DNA of 42,254 nt. Origin: Phycisphaerae bacterium. Its GTDB lineage: Bacteria > Planctomycetota > Phycisphaerae > Sedimentisphaerales > Anaerohalosphaeraceae. Shown in pieces: positions 7,661-16,676 of the stretch (the stretch's first letter is position 1; each line of letters opens with the position of its first letter). The stretch lies in assembly GCA_012729675.1 (NCBI GenBank), contig JAAYCR010000083.1:1-42254 (forward strand), in the 5' to 3' direction. The notes beneath the pieces were generated by a model. It was given only the letters and a program-made list of their open reading frames with translations. It was not told the origin of the DNA and ran no database searches. The position numbers and the translations under genes are program-made.

Positions 7661-10366
7661 ATGAGAACAAGAGCGGGATCGATTTTACTGGCTGTTTTTA
7701 TGGCGTTATCGAGTTGGATTTCAGCGGAACCGGATCCCAACTTCTATATTTTTCTCTGCTTTGGTCAGTCCAATATGGATGGCGCGGGACGGATTGAGCA
7801 GCAAGACTTGACTGTGGATGGACGCTTCCAGGTTCTTGCCGCTCTCGATATGCCGAATATGGACAGGAATCGGGGCAATTGGTATCCCGCCGTCCCTCCC
7901 TTGTGTCGAGCGACGGGCGGTCTGGGTCCTGCCGATTATTTCGGCCGTACTCTGGTTGCCAACCTTCCGGGGCACATCCGGGTAGGCGTCATTAATGTTG
8001 CGATTCCCGGCTGCAAGATCGAGCTGTTTGAAAAAGACGCTTTTCAGGATTATGCCGCGACAGCCCCGGATTGGATGACCAATTTTATCAATGGGTACGA
8101 TGGAAATCCCTATCAGTATCTTGTCGATATGGCCAAGATTGCGCAGAAGTCCGGCGTTATCAAGGGCTTCCTGCTGCATCAGGGAGAGTCCAACACCAAT
8201 GACCGGGAATGGCCGAACAAGGTCAAAGGCGTCTATGACAATCTGATCAAGGATTTGAATCTCGATCCCCGACAGGTGCCGCTATTGGCGGGCGAAACCG
8301 TCCATGCTGATCAGCAGGGCGTTTGTGCCGGAATGAACAGGATCATTGCGGAACTGCCGAAAGTTCTGGCCAATTCCTATGTTATTTCGTCGGCCGGCTG
8401 CACGGCCCAACCGGACCGCCTGCATTTCGATTCTGCGGGGTACCGGGAATTGGGGAGTCGTTACGGCCGACAAATGCTTGAATTGCTGGGGCAGGGGAAG
8501 ACGATGACCGTCGACTTGACCGTCGATGCTGACCGCGTCGTCAAGACCATAAACGTCGGCATTTATGGCCAGTTTCTCGAACACATCTTCAATTCCGTAC
8601 ATGGAGGCCTTTGGGGCGACCAGATTCTCAACGGAACGCTTGAGTTGTCTCCTCCCAGACGCGGACGTGCCGGCACTGCTCCGGCCGCACCGGCTGTCAG
8701 TATGCCTCGACACTGGGAATTTCTCGGTGTGTCAGAAGAGGTCTTGATTGACCGCGACAATCCGTTGAATGCCGAGGTCTCCGTGCGTCTGGCCGCCAAT
8801 ACCGGCATCGATGAAACCGCCGCTCCGGGCATCCGTCAGCGAAACATCGCCTTCGAACATGGCGAACGCTATACGTTCTCACTCTACGCACGCGGCAGCG
8901 GAAGTCTGCTCGTGAGCTTTGTGGACGATGACGCAACCTTCTTTTCGCGGATCATCGGGGGGCTTTCAGACCAGTGGCAAAAGTTCACCGTCGAATTCAC
9001 CTCGCCGCGCACGGCGGACGCCGCTTCTTTAATCATCCGGTCATCTCACGCCGGCCCGGTCAATGTCGATCAAATCTCCCTCTTTTCCGCCTCGACGCTG
9101 GCCACCGGCGGCTATCGCCCCGATCTGTTGAAGGCCATCGCCGATCTCCAGCCTGAATCCATCCGCTGGCCCGGCGGGTCTTTTGTCGGTCGTTATATGT
9201 GGCAAAATGGCATCGGCCCACACGAAAAACGCCTTCCGCATCCCATCGACCAATGGAGTGACCGCGATACCTATCAATTTGGCACCGATGAGTTTATCCA
9301 GTTGTGCCAGATGGTTGGCGCCGAACCGATTCTCGTGATCAACACCTCCCGCGGCGTCGAAGATGCCCTCAACTGGCTCGAATACTGCATGGGCGACCAG
9401 ACCACCGAATACGGAAGACTGCGCGCCGCCAACGGACATCCTGCTCCTTATGAGCTTAAAACGCTTGAAATCGACAACGAAACATGGAATATGCGTATCG
9501 AAGGCTACCTCGACGTTATTCGCGCGTTCTGCCCTCCTATTCGTGCAAAATATCCGGGTCTGAAACTCTCTGTGGTCGGCAGTTACGGCTATGATACCGG
9601 CCGGGGGCAGGCCAACCAGATCGACTGGGATGCGTCTATGATACGCCAGGCGGGCACACTCTTTGATTTTCTGTCGCCGCATTATTACAACGGCATTTAC
9701 GTTGATGCGGATTTTGTGGAAGACCCCTACAGGTACGAAGAGTTCCTCAAGAGCCGCGGCGAAATCATCCGCAACTCGGAAAATCCCGACATGAAGGTCT
9801 ATGTCTCCGAGTGGAACCTTACCGACAGAAGCTGGGGCAATGACTGGCGCGTGGGTCTCTATGCCGGCGGCATTCTCAATGCGTTTGAGCGGCAGGGGGA
9901 CTTGGTCACCATGACCTGTCCGGCGCTGTTCTTGCGCAAACAAGGGGTGACAACCGACTGGGATAACGCCCTGATCAACTTTGATCAGAAGTCCTGGTTC
10001 CCGGCCGGCAATTATGTCGTGATGAAGCTATGGCGTGATTCCTTTGCGCCCGATCTTCTTGCGGTGGAAGGGCAGGATCGCCCGGTCAATTTTGTCGCCA
10101 CGCGCTCGGCCGACCAAAAGACCGTGTACCTCAAAGCGGTCAACCCGACCGATGCGGCGGTTAAGGTCTCTGTTCGTCTCGACGGCAGCCGGATTCCCGC
10201 ATCGGCAGCGATGCAACTGATCGCGCCAGGCGGCGAAACAGTGAAAAACTCCCTCGAACAGCCCGACAATATCAAAGTCGTCCCCGCCGCCGTTACCGTC
10301 GAAAACCGATCCGTCCAATTCACGATGCCGCCGTTTTCGGCCGGTGTCGTGCGCGTGATGTACTAA
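7661..10366 (+). CDS. Secreted two-domain enzyme: CE6-like acetyl esterase fused to GH51 arabinofuranosidase
   Basis: A signal peptide (residues 1-22, MRTRAGSILLAVFMALSS then WISA) is followed by an SGNH esterase of the CE6/sialate-O-acetylesterase-like (DUF303) type, residues 25-280. It shows the Ser block FGQSNMDG (Ser37), HQGESN, and a closing Asp/His block DRLHFDSAGY. From about residue 282 a complete GH51 enzyme begins (INVGIYGQFLEHIFNSVHGG), again with an inserted CBM4/9-like sandwich. The acid/base Glu607 is in LEIDNETWN and the nucleophile Glu717 in VYVSEWNL. A plausible combined role is removing acetyl and arabinosyl groups from the same xylan chain. Both halves keep their catalytic residues, so both should be active. 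The gene encodes 901 residues, longer than either family alone. This GH51 differs clearly from the one at 838. Confidence 0.88.
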   Translation: MRTRAGSILLAVFMALSSWISAEPDPNFYIFLCFGQSNMDGAGRIEQQDLTVDGRFQVLAALDMPNMDRNRGNWYPAVPPLCRATGGLGPADYFGRTLVANLPGHIRVGVINVAIPGCKIELFEKDAFQDYAATAPDWMTNFINGYDGNPYQYLVDMAKIAQKSGVIKGFLLHQGESNTNDREWPNKVKGVYDNLIKDLNLDPRQVPLLAGETVHADQQGVCAGMNRIIAELPKVLANSYVISSAGCTAQPDRLHFDSAGYRELGSRYGRQMLELLGQGKTMTVDLTVDADRVVKTINVGIYGQFLEHIFNSVHGGLWGDQILNGTLELSPPRRGRAGTAPAAPAVSMPRHWEFLGVSEEVLIDRDNPLNAEVSVRLAANTGIDETAAPGIRQRNIAFEHGERYTFSLYARGSGSLLVSFVDDDATFFSRIIGGLSDQWQKFTVEFTSPRTADAASLIIRSSHAGPVNVDQISLFSASTLATGGYRPDLLKAIADLQPESIRWPGGSFVGRYMWQNGIGPHEKRLPHPIDQWSDRDTYQFGTDEFIQLCQMVGAEPILVINTSRGVEDALNWLEYCMGDQTTEYGRLRAANGHPAPYELKTLEIDNETWNMRIEGYLDVIRAFCPPIRAKYPGLKLSVVGSYGYDTGRGQANQIDWDASMIRQAGTLFDFLSPHYYNGIYVDADFVEDPYRYEEFLKSRGEIIRNSENPDMKVYVSEWNLTDRSWGNDWRVGLYAGGILNAFERQGDLVTMTCPALFLRKQGVTTDWDNALINFDQKSWFPAGNYVVMKLWRDSFAPDLLAVEGQDRPVNFVATRSADQKTVYLKAVNPTDAAVKVSVRLDGSRIPASAAMQLIAPGGETVKNSLEQPDNIKVVPAAVTVENRSVQFTMPPFSAGVVRVMY

Positions 10367-10517
10367 GAAATAAGCAAACGGACGGCCGTATGGGGCAGTG
10401 AAAGATAAGAAAAGAGAAAGAATCGTGCTTTTGAATGACAACCGTCTGAAAGGATGTCAAAAAAACGTTTAACAGAGTCGTTTAACTATCACATAAACCT
10501 TTTAAGAAGTGGGACTT

Positions 10518-11984
10518 ATGGAAACTAAAATGAAGAGATTATCCATTGGTGAGAAGGTCGGTTACGGCCTCGGTGACACAGCGTCCAATCTGTTTTTCCA
10601 GACAACCATCTACTTTATAATGTACTTCTATACCGATGTGTTTGGAATCACGGCAAAAACGGTGGGAACCATGTTCATGGTCACTCGTATCTGGGATGCG
10701 ATCAATGACCCGTTGATGGGGGCGATCGCCGACCGTACCAGAACGCGATGGGGCAAATTCAGGCCGTTTTTGTTGTGGTTTGCAATCCCGTTCGCAATCA
10801 TCGGCATTGCTATGTTTACCACGCCGGAAATGTCCGACCCCGCTAAGATCGTCTATGCCTATGTGACCTACATTGCTATGACGATGGTCTATACGATTGT
10901 CAATGTTCCGTATTGTGCCCTGATGGGGGTGATCTCCCCGGATCCTCAGGAACGTACGATTGTATCTTCCTACCGATTTGTGCTGGCTTTCATCGCGGCG
11001 TTTATAGTCCAGTACGCCCTGACCGGGATGGTGATTAAGTTCGGCGGAGAAAAAAATTCTCCGTTTGGTTGGACGGTTGCAATGAGCATCCTTTTGGGTG
11101 CAGCGGCCATTATGTTTCTGATTACCTTTTTTACGACAAAAGAGCGTGTCCAACCGCTCAAGGAAGCCAAAAATCCATTTGCACAGGACATCGCCGATTT
11201 GTTCGCAAACGGGCCATGGCTCTTTATCGGCATAGCGACGATCTTTCAGCTTTCTTTTGTCGTCATGCGCGGCGGCATTATCGTTTATTATTTTGATCAT
11301 TTCATCAAGGAGCAATCGGTTGTCCTGTTTGGTACAACACAGTTGACAATCTTCGGAAAGCTGTTTGACCTTTCAAGTGTCAGTCCCACCTCGCTTGCAG
11401 CCGCGTTTATGCTGAGCGGAACCGTTTTTACAATCATCGGCGCCATTTCGACAAAATGGATATGCAAAGCTCTGGGCAAAGCAAGGGCATACGCGGTGCT
11501 GTTTATCTTGGCCGGGGTCTCAACAGCGCTGGTGTATTACGTTCAGCCGGAAAACCTGAGATTGTTGTTTGGTCTTCAATTTGTAACGTCTTTCTGCATG
11601 GGGCCGGTTTCGGTGCTGCAGTGGGCCATCTATGCCGATACGGCGGATTTTTCGGAATGGAAGACGGGCCGGCGTGCCACGGCGCTGCTTATGGCGGCGT
11701 CGCTGTTCGCGCTCAAGCTGGGCGTTGCGTTCGGCGGGGCGGCCCTTGCCTGGATTCTTGACGGATACGGATATGTCGCCGATACGGTATTGGATGCAAC
11801 TGCAATTAAAGGCATCTGCCTGAGTATGAGTATCTATGCGGCCATCCCGGCAGTCATTGCCGGCGGACTGATGTTGTTCTATCCGCTCACCCAAAAAAAA
11901 TTGCTGGCGATTGAAGCGGATCTTTCGGAACGCCGCAAAGACACGGGTCTTGAGCCGGGTGGCGTTTCGGAAAGTGTAAACTGA
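10518..11984 (+). CDS. GPH-family (MFS) glycoside-pentoside-hexuronide:cation symporter
   Basis: The product is an inner-membrane transporter with about twelve hydrophobic segments. The N-terminal block SIGEKVGYGLGDTASNLFFQ and the loop RIWDAINDPLMGAIADRTRT followed by WGKFRPFLLW are the standard signatures of the glycoside-pentoside-hexuronide:cation symporter family (XynP/XylT/MelB-like). By position it should import xylosides, arabinose or glucuronosyl oligomers released by the surrounding enzymes, driven by Na+ or H+. The ligand is inferred from context only. I take the ATG at 10518. A GTG at 10509 and an ATG at 10530 are in the same frame and the ribosome binding site is weak, so the start may shift by a few codons. 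It is the only transporter in the locus. Confidence 0.9.
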   Translation: METKMKRLSIGEKVGYGLGDTASNLFFQTTIYFIMYFYTDVFGITAKTVGTMFMVTRIWDAINDPLMGAIADRTRTRWGKFRPFLLWFAIPFAIIGIAMFTTPEMSDPAKIVYAYVTYIAMTMVYTIVNVPYCALMGVISPDPQERTIVSSYRFVLAFIAAFIVQYALTGMVIKFGGEKNSPFGWTVAMSILLGAAAIMFLITFFTTKERVQPLKEAKNPFAQDIADLFANGPWLFIGIATIFQLSFVVMRGGIIVYYFDHFIKEQSVVLFGTTQLTIFGKLFDLSSVSPTSLAAAFMLSGTVFTIIGAISTKWICKALGKARAYAVLFILAGVSTALVYYVQPENLRLLFGLQFVTSFCMGPVSVLQWAIYADTADFSEWKTGRRATALLMAASLFALKLGVAFGGAALAWILDGYGYVADTVLDATAIKGICLSMSIYAAIPAVIAGGLMLFYPLTQKKLLAIEADLSERRKDTGLEPGGVSESVN

Positions 11985-12102
11985 AACCCCTTGCATAAAG
12001 GTTGATCATTTGTCAAAACCTCGTCATTTGATCAAGAGCATATACACGGCCGGCCTTTCGGTACGATTGCGCATCGGGTAAATATCTGCTAGGAACTGAC
12101 GT

Positions 12103-15081
12103 ATGGAAAAGAGAGAAAAATGGTCAATGCGTGCGGACTGCCGACAGTCCCGTGCATTTGAACGGATACAAGGTGCATTCTTGACAGGGCTTGCAGTGCT
12201 CCTGGCGATGGGGATTCCACTTTGCGCTGAATCGGTGCTCTCGGTCGATCTGGTCAGCGAGACGGCACAAGCGGGCGCTTTTCCCCTCGTCGTTTCCGGC
12301 CGGGCGGCGGCTCTTCACTATGATAGCGGAGACGATAAGGGTGTCATTCGTGCCGTCGGCGATCTGCAGACGGATATTGATCGCGTGACCGGAATAAAGC
12401 CCGCCCTGTCTGCCGACCGTCCCGTGACCGGACGCCCCGTCATCATCGGTACCTTGGGAAAGAGCGGGATGATTGACAGCCTTGTCGCCTCGGGCAAACT
12501 GGATGTTTCCGATGTCAAAGGAAAGTGGGAATGTTTTGTGATCGCCACGGTTGCTCAACCCATTTCCGGCATCGATCAGGCGTTGGTGATTGCCGGCAGC
12601 GACAAACGCGGGACGATATTCGGCATCTATGAGCTTTCCGAGGCGGTCGGAGTCTCGCCGTGGCACTGGTGGGCCGATGTTCCCCCACGCAAGCGTGCCG
12701 AAGCCTACGTGCTTCCCTGCCGGCATGTTTCCGGCGAACCCGCCGTGAAATATCGCGGCATATTCATCAACGACGAAGAGCCTTGTTTCGGGCCGTGGGC
12801 TAATGAACAATTCGGCGGCATCAACTCCAAAATGTACGCCCACATGTTCGAATTGATCCTGCGTCTTCGCGGCAACTATCTCTGGCCGGCCATGTGGGGT
12901 AAAGCGTTCAATGAGGATGACCCCGAAAATCCGCGTCTGGCCGATGAATATGGGATTGTGATGGGAACGTCCCACCACGAACCGATGACACGTGCCCAGG
13001 CGGAATGGACCAAGCACAGGAGAAGTTTCGGAAACGGGCAGTGGAATTACGCCGAAAACGAAGAGGGACTCAAAGCCTTCTGGGAACAGGGGATTCAGCG
13101 AAACAAGAACTATGAGAGCATCGTGACTATCGGGATGCGCGGCGATGGCGACGAACCGATGATTCGCGGCGGCGATATGGACGCCAACGTGAAGTTGTTG
13201 GAAAAAATCGTCGCCGACCAGCGAAAGATTCTGGCCGATCACATCAACCCCGATGTAACCCAAATCCCTCAGATGTGGGCGCTCTACAAGGAAGTAGAAA
13301 ACTACTATGACCACGGCATGCGGGTACCGGACGACGTGACACTGCTTTGGTGCGACGACAATTGGGGCAATATTCGCCGTCTGCCGACGCCCGAAGAACG
13401 TACACGCACCGGCGGGGCGGGTATCTACTACCACTTTGACTATGTGGGAGGACCGCGTTCATATAAATGGATGAACACCAATCCGCTTCCGAAGATTTGG
13501 GAGCAGATGAACATGGCTTACGAATATGGTGCGAATCGAATTTGGATTGTCAATGTCGGCGATTTGAAGCCGATGGAGATTCCGATTGAATTCTTTTTGC
13601 GTATGGCGTGGGATCCGAAAGCCATGCCGAAAGAGAAGATTGAGGCGTTTACACAAAAATGGGCGTCACGCGAATTCGGGCCTGATCACGCCGAGTCAAT
13701 CGCCGACATTGTCGCCAAATATGCCAAATACAATGGCTGGCGCAAACCCGAACTGCTTGATCCCCGCACTTTCAGTTTGGCCAACCATCAGGAGGCCGAA
13801 CGGGTCTTAGCCGCCTGGCAGGACATCGTCGCAAAAGCGGAAGCGATCGACAGCCGCTTGCCGGCGGAATACCGCGATGCGTTTTTCCAACTGGTACTGT
13901 ATCCGACCAAGGCCTCGGCGACGGTCGCGGAAATCTATATCGCCGCCGGGCGCAATCGGCTGTATGCCCAACAGGGACGGGTCAGTGCAAACGCGCAGGC
14001 CGAACGCGTAAGCGAGTTGTTTCAGCTTGACCAGAAACTGACCGACCAATACCATCGGATCAACGGCGGCAAGTGGAATCACATGATGGCTCAGACCCGC
14101 CTCGGCTACACCAGTTGGCGGGATCCGGCGAGGAATGTGATGCCGAGGGTGACGAATGTAACCCCGAAGGACGACGAATCGATGGGCGTGGCAATCGAAG
14201 GATCCGAAAGCGCCTGGCCGGGGGAATCCGGCCGCGTGATACTGCCCGCGTTTGATTCGCGAAACCGGCAGCGTCGCTGGATCGACGTGTTCAAACGCAG
14301 CAGCAAGAGCTTTACCTTTTCCGCCCAGGCGGATCAGCCCTGGGTTCAACTCAGCGAATCGTCCGGCACAATCGATCAGGATCGCCGCATCTTTGTCGAG
14401 GTCGCATGGGATAAGATTCCCGTGGGCAGACAGACTGCCGTGATCACCGTGACCGGCCCGGATGGACAGAGTGTTCCCGTACTTGTGAATGCCGTTCATT
14501 CCGACCAATATTCCCGACTTGATAGCGTCGCCTTTGGCGGCCTGACCGGGCCGACCGCGTTTGCCGCCGAAAGTGCGACACGAAATATTGCCGCCGGCCA
14601 AGTGCGCTGGGAAAAAATTCCCGACTACGGCCGGGCTGCATCGGGGATGGCCGTGTTTCCGGTCACTGCCCAAAGCGTCATTCCCCCGGAAAATGCGCCG
14701 CGTTTGGAATATCCCGTGTTGATTCCTGACGCCGGCGAGATTTATGTCGAGCTGATCACCGGGCCGACGCTGAAGGTTCAGCCGAATCGAGGCGTACGAA
14801 TCGCTGTGTCGTTCGACGACCAGCCCCCGCAGATCATCGACGCGTTTGCTGGACAGTCCACCGGCGGAGACGGCGTTAACGCTCCGGCCTTCCGGGACTG
14901 GGACAGGTGGGTCATGGACAATGCCAGAACCCTCAGATCGACCCATCGAATCGCCGAACCGGGCGTTCATACCCTTAAGGTCTGGATGGTGGACCCCGGT
15001 GTCGTTCTGGAAACAGTGATCGTCCGCACTGAGCCGCTGCCCCGTTCCTACTTGGGTCCCCCGGCGAGCCGGCCATTTTAG
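12103..15081 (+). CDS. GH115 xylan alpha-1,2-glucuronidase
   Basis: The enzyme removes (4-O-methyl)glucuronic acid from xylan, including internal residues. After a long N-region and signal peptide (to about residue 43, IPLCAES) the protein shows the GH115 hallmarks: YRGIFINDEEPCFGPWANEQ, NYLWPAMWGKAFNEDD, MGTSHHEPMTRAQAEW, MRGDGDEPM, and LLWCDDNWGNIRRLP. The C-terminal part (from about residue 690) is the all-beta extension common in this family, with a final sandwich. At 992 residues it is of full family length. AGGA nine bases before the ATG supports the start. It follows the symporter by 118 nt. Its presence is the strongest clue that the locus targets glucurono(arabino)xylan and not arabinan. 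Confidence 0.93.
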   Translation: MEKREKWSMRADCRQSRAFERIQGAFLTGLAVLLAMGIPLCAESVLSVDLVSETAQAGAFPLVVSGRAAALHYDSGDDKGVIRAVGDLQTDIDRVTGIKPALSADRPVTGRPVIIGTLGKSGMIDSLVASGKLDVSDVKGKWECFVIATVAQPISGIDQALVIAGSDKRGTIFGIYELSEAVGVSPWHWWADVPPRKRAEAYVLPCRHVSGEPAVKYRGIFINDEEPCFGPWANEQFGGINSKMYAHMFELILRLRGNYLWPAMWGKAFNEDDPENPRLADEYGIVMGTSHHEPMTRAQAEWTKHRRSFGNGQWNYAENEEGLKAFWEQGIQRNKNYESIVTIGMRGDGDEPMIRGGDMDANVKLLEKIVADQRKILADHINPDVTQIPQMWALYKEVENYYDHGMRVPDDVTLLWCDDNWGNIRRLPTPEERTRTGGAGIYYHFDYVGGPRSYKWMNTNPLPKIWEQMNMAYEYGANRIWIVNVGDLKPMEIPIEFFLRMAWDPKAMPKEKIEAFTQKWASREFGPDHAESIADIVAKYAKYNGWRKPELLDPRTFSLANHQEAERVLAAWQDIVAKAEAIDSRLPAEYRDAFFQLVLYPTKASATVAEIYIAAGRNRLYAQQGRVSANAQAERVSELFQLDQKLTDQYHRINGGKWNHMMAQTRLGYTSWRDPARNVMPRVTNVTPKDDESMGVAIEGSESAWPGESGRVILPAFDSRNRQRRWIDVFKRSSKSFTFSAQADQPWVQLSESSGTIDQDRRIFVEVAWDKIPVGRQTAVITVTGPDGQSVPVLVNAVHSDQYSRLDSVAFGGLTGPTAFAAESATRNIAAGQVRWEKIPDYGRAASGMAVFPVTAQSVIPPENAPRLEYPVLIPDAGEIYVELITGPTLKVQPNRGVRIAVSFDDQPPQIIDAFAGQSTGGDGVNAPAFRDWDRWVMDNARTLRSTHRIAEPGVHTLKVWMVDPGVVLETVIVRTEPLPRSYLGPPASRPF

Positions 15082-15125
15082 TGTGTATCCCTGATCGATA
15101 ACAATATCAGTAACTGCGGTTAAGA

Positions 15126-15130
15126 AGAGG
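15126..15130 (+). promoter_or_regulatory. Ribosome binding site for the SGNH esterase gene
   Basis: AGAGG directly abuts the ATG at 15131 but is 9 nt from an in-frame GTG at 15140. The spacing favours the GTG as the start. Confidence 0.45.
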
Positions 15131-15139
15131 ATGATAACG

Positions 15140-16381
15140 GTGAACACTCAACGAACGGATCGAAAATACAGTATTCTGTGTGCCCTCATTGTTCTCGGAG
15201 TGATGGCGGGTGCGGGTTTTGCACAAGAGGCACACGTCGAACACACCCAGGCCATCCGCTGGATTGGAACCTGGGCAACCTCGGCACAGGAAGTGGAAAC
15301 CGATCTGATGCCGCCGGACGCCCGAAAACTCGACGACACGACACTGCGTCAGGTGGTTCGTGTCTCTGTCGGCGGTCAAACGCTGCGGGTACGGTTTTCC
15401 AATGCCTTCGCCGATTGGCAGGACAACCTGAGAATCACTGAAGCCTCCATTGCCGTATCAACCGGCGGCAACACCATCGACCTCGAGACGGCCAAGCCAT
15501 TGACATTTAGCGGCAACGCCTCCGCCGTGGTTCCCTTCGGAACACTGATGGTTTCCGATCCGGTCGCATTCGATCTGAAGCCGGGATCCGACCTGGCGGT
15601 CACAATGCATCTGGCCAGGGCGCCGAAAAAGACCACCGGGCATCGCAGTGCCAGAGGCGAGGTCGTATTTATCCAATCCGGAAACGCCGTTAAAGACAAA
15701 GAGCTTTCCGCCGCGATCCCGAACAAATGCTGGTATTTTCTCTGCGGCGTGGAAGTGCAGGCGCCCGCATCCGCCGCCGCGGTGGTGTGTCTGGGCGACT
15801 CCATCACTGACGGAAAGGGATCGACCGAGGGCGAAAACAGACGCTGGCCAGACTATCTGGCACGCCGGCTCCAAGCCAATCCCCAAACCGCCAATATCGG
15901 GGTACTGAACCAGGGCATCGGAGGCAACTGCCTGTGGGCGGGGGGTATCGGGCAAACGGTGCTTCAGCGACTGGAACGCGACGTGCTCGCACAGCCGGCC
16001 GCCCGATGGGTCATTGTGCTCGAGGGCATCAACGACATCGGCGGGGGACGCACCTCCGCCGAAGAGGTCATCACCGCCTTCGAACAGATCATCGCCCGCT
16101 CACACGCCAGCGGACTGCGGGTTTACGGGTCCACGATTCTTCCCTGCGGTGAGTCGTTTTATTTTAATCCGAGCGTGGAGCAAAGACGCCTCAAGATCAA
16201 CGAATGGATCCGAACCAGCGGTTCCTTTGACGCCGTGATAGACTGGGACGCGGTGGTCCGCGACCCGCAGAATCCTTCCAGGCTGCTCCGTCAGGCGGAT
16301 TCCGGCGACCATCTGCATCTCAGCGACGAAGGATACCGCATGATGGTCGAGGCGCTGAATCTGGAATGGTTCATTCAATAG
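15140..16381 (+). CDS. Secreted SGNH/GDSL-family hydrolase (probable carbohydrate esterase)
   Basis: A signal peptide (SILCALIVLGVMAGAGFAQ) leads into a beta-sandwich N-domain (WIGTWATSAQEVE; LRQVVRVSVGG) and a GDSL/SGNH domain with all four blocks: Ser in VVCLGDSITDG, Gly in NQGIGGN, Asn in LEGINDIG, and Asp/His in GDHLHLSDEGYR. This two-part layout is common among secreted SGNH hydrolases next to polysaccharide-degrading genes. An acyl group on xylan (acetyl or feruloyl) is a reasonable but unproven substrate. The start is either ATG 15131 or GTG 15140, and I chose GTG from ribosome-binding-site spacing. It is the last gene of the xylan locus, 58 nt after GH115. Confidence 0.85.
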   Translation: MNTQRTDRKYSILCALIVLGVMAGAGFAQEAHVEHTQAIRWIGTWATSAQEVETDLMPPDARKLDDTTLRQVVRVSVGGQTLRVRFSNAFADWQDNLRITEASIAVSTGGNTIDLETAKPLTFSGNASAVVPFGTLMVSDPVAFDLKPGSDLAVTMHLARAPKKTTGHRSARGEVVFIQSGNAVKDKELSAAIPNKCWYFLCGVEVQAPASAAAVVCLGDSITDGKGSTEGENRRWPDYLARRLQANPQTANIGVLNQGIGGNCLWAGGIGQTVLQRLERDVLAQPAARWVIVLEGINDIGGGRTSAEEVITAFEQIIARSHASGLRVYGSTILPCGESFYFNPSVEQRRLKINEWIRTSGSFDAVIDWDAVVRDPQNPSRLLRQADSGDHLHLSDEGYRMMVEALNLEWFIQ

Positions 16382-16574
16382 CGTGCCGTTCTGATTCCGG
16401 CAGCGCTGCAATCGCTCAACCTCCCCTGATCTGGAGACATGGACCGTTCTTACGTCGGAGTTGTCATTTCAGAGCGGCACGGAACGGTCTTTCGTGTTGC
16501 CGACGCTATTTTGGCGGCTTTGAAGGCCCTGTGGCCGATTGCCGCCCGGTCGTCATTGGAGTTCGTTTCCATCC

Positions 16575-16603
16575 TTTACAAACCATAAAGAGTGGTCTAT
16601 GAT
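16575..16603 (+). promoter_or_regulatory. Promoter candidate for valS
   Basis: TTTACA (16575-16580) and TATGAT (16598-16603) are separated by exactly 17 bp, a good sigma70-type match. The predicted start point (about 16610) falls inside the hairpin described at 16606-16638. Confidence 0.5.
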
Positions 16604-16605
16604 AA

Positions 16606-16638
16606 GAGTCCCGACGGATGATGCTGTCGGGGCTTTTT
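16606..16638 (+). terminator. Intrinsic terminator after the xylan locus
   Basis: AGTCCCGAC (16607-16615) pairs with GTCGGGGCT (16626-16634), giving a 9-bp stem with one G-U pair, followed by TTTTG. It lies about 225 nt after the SGNH gene and 38 nt before valS, immediately after the valS promoter candidate. Confidence 0.75.
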
Positions 16639-16676
16639 GATTGAACAATCCGTGATGACTTGATTTAGGATATAAG

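Noticed and set aside
12124-15147. Two minus-strand frames (436 and 446 codons) inside the GH115 gene
   Set aside because: Both mirror the real gene's codons. The plus-strand translation carries all GH115 signatures.
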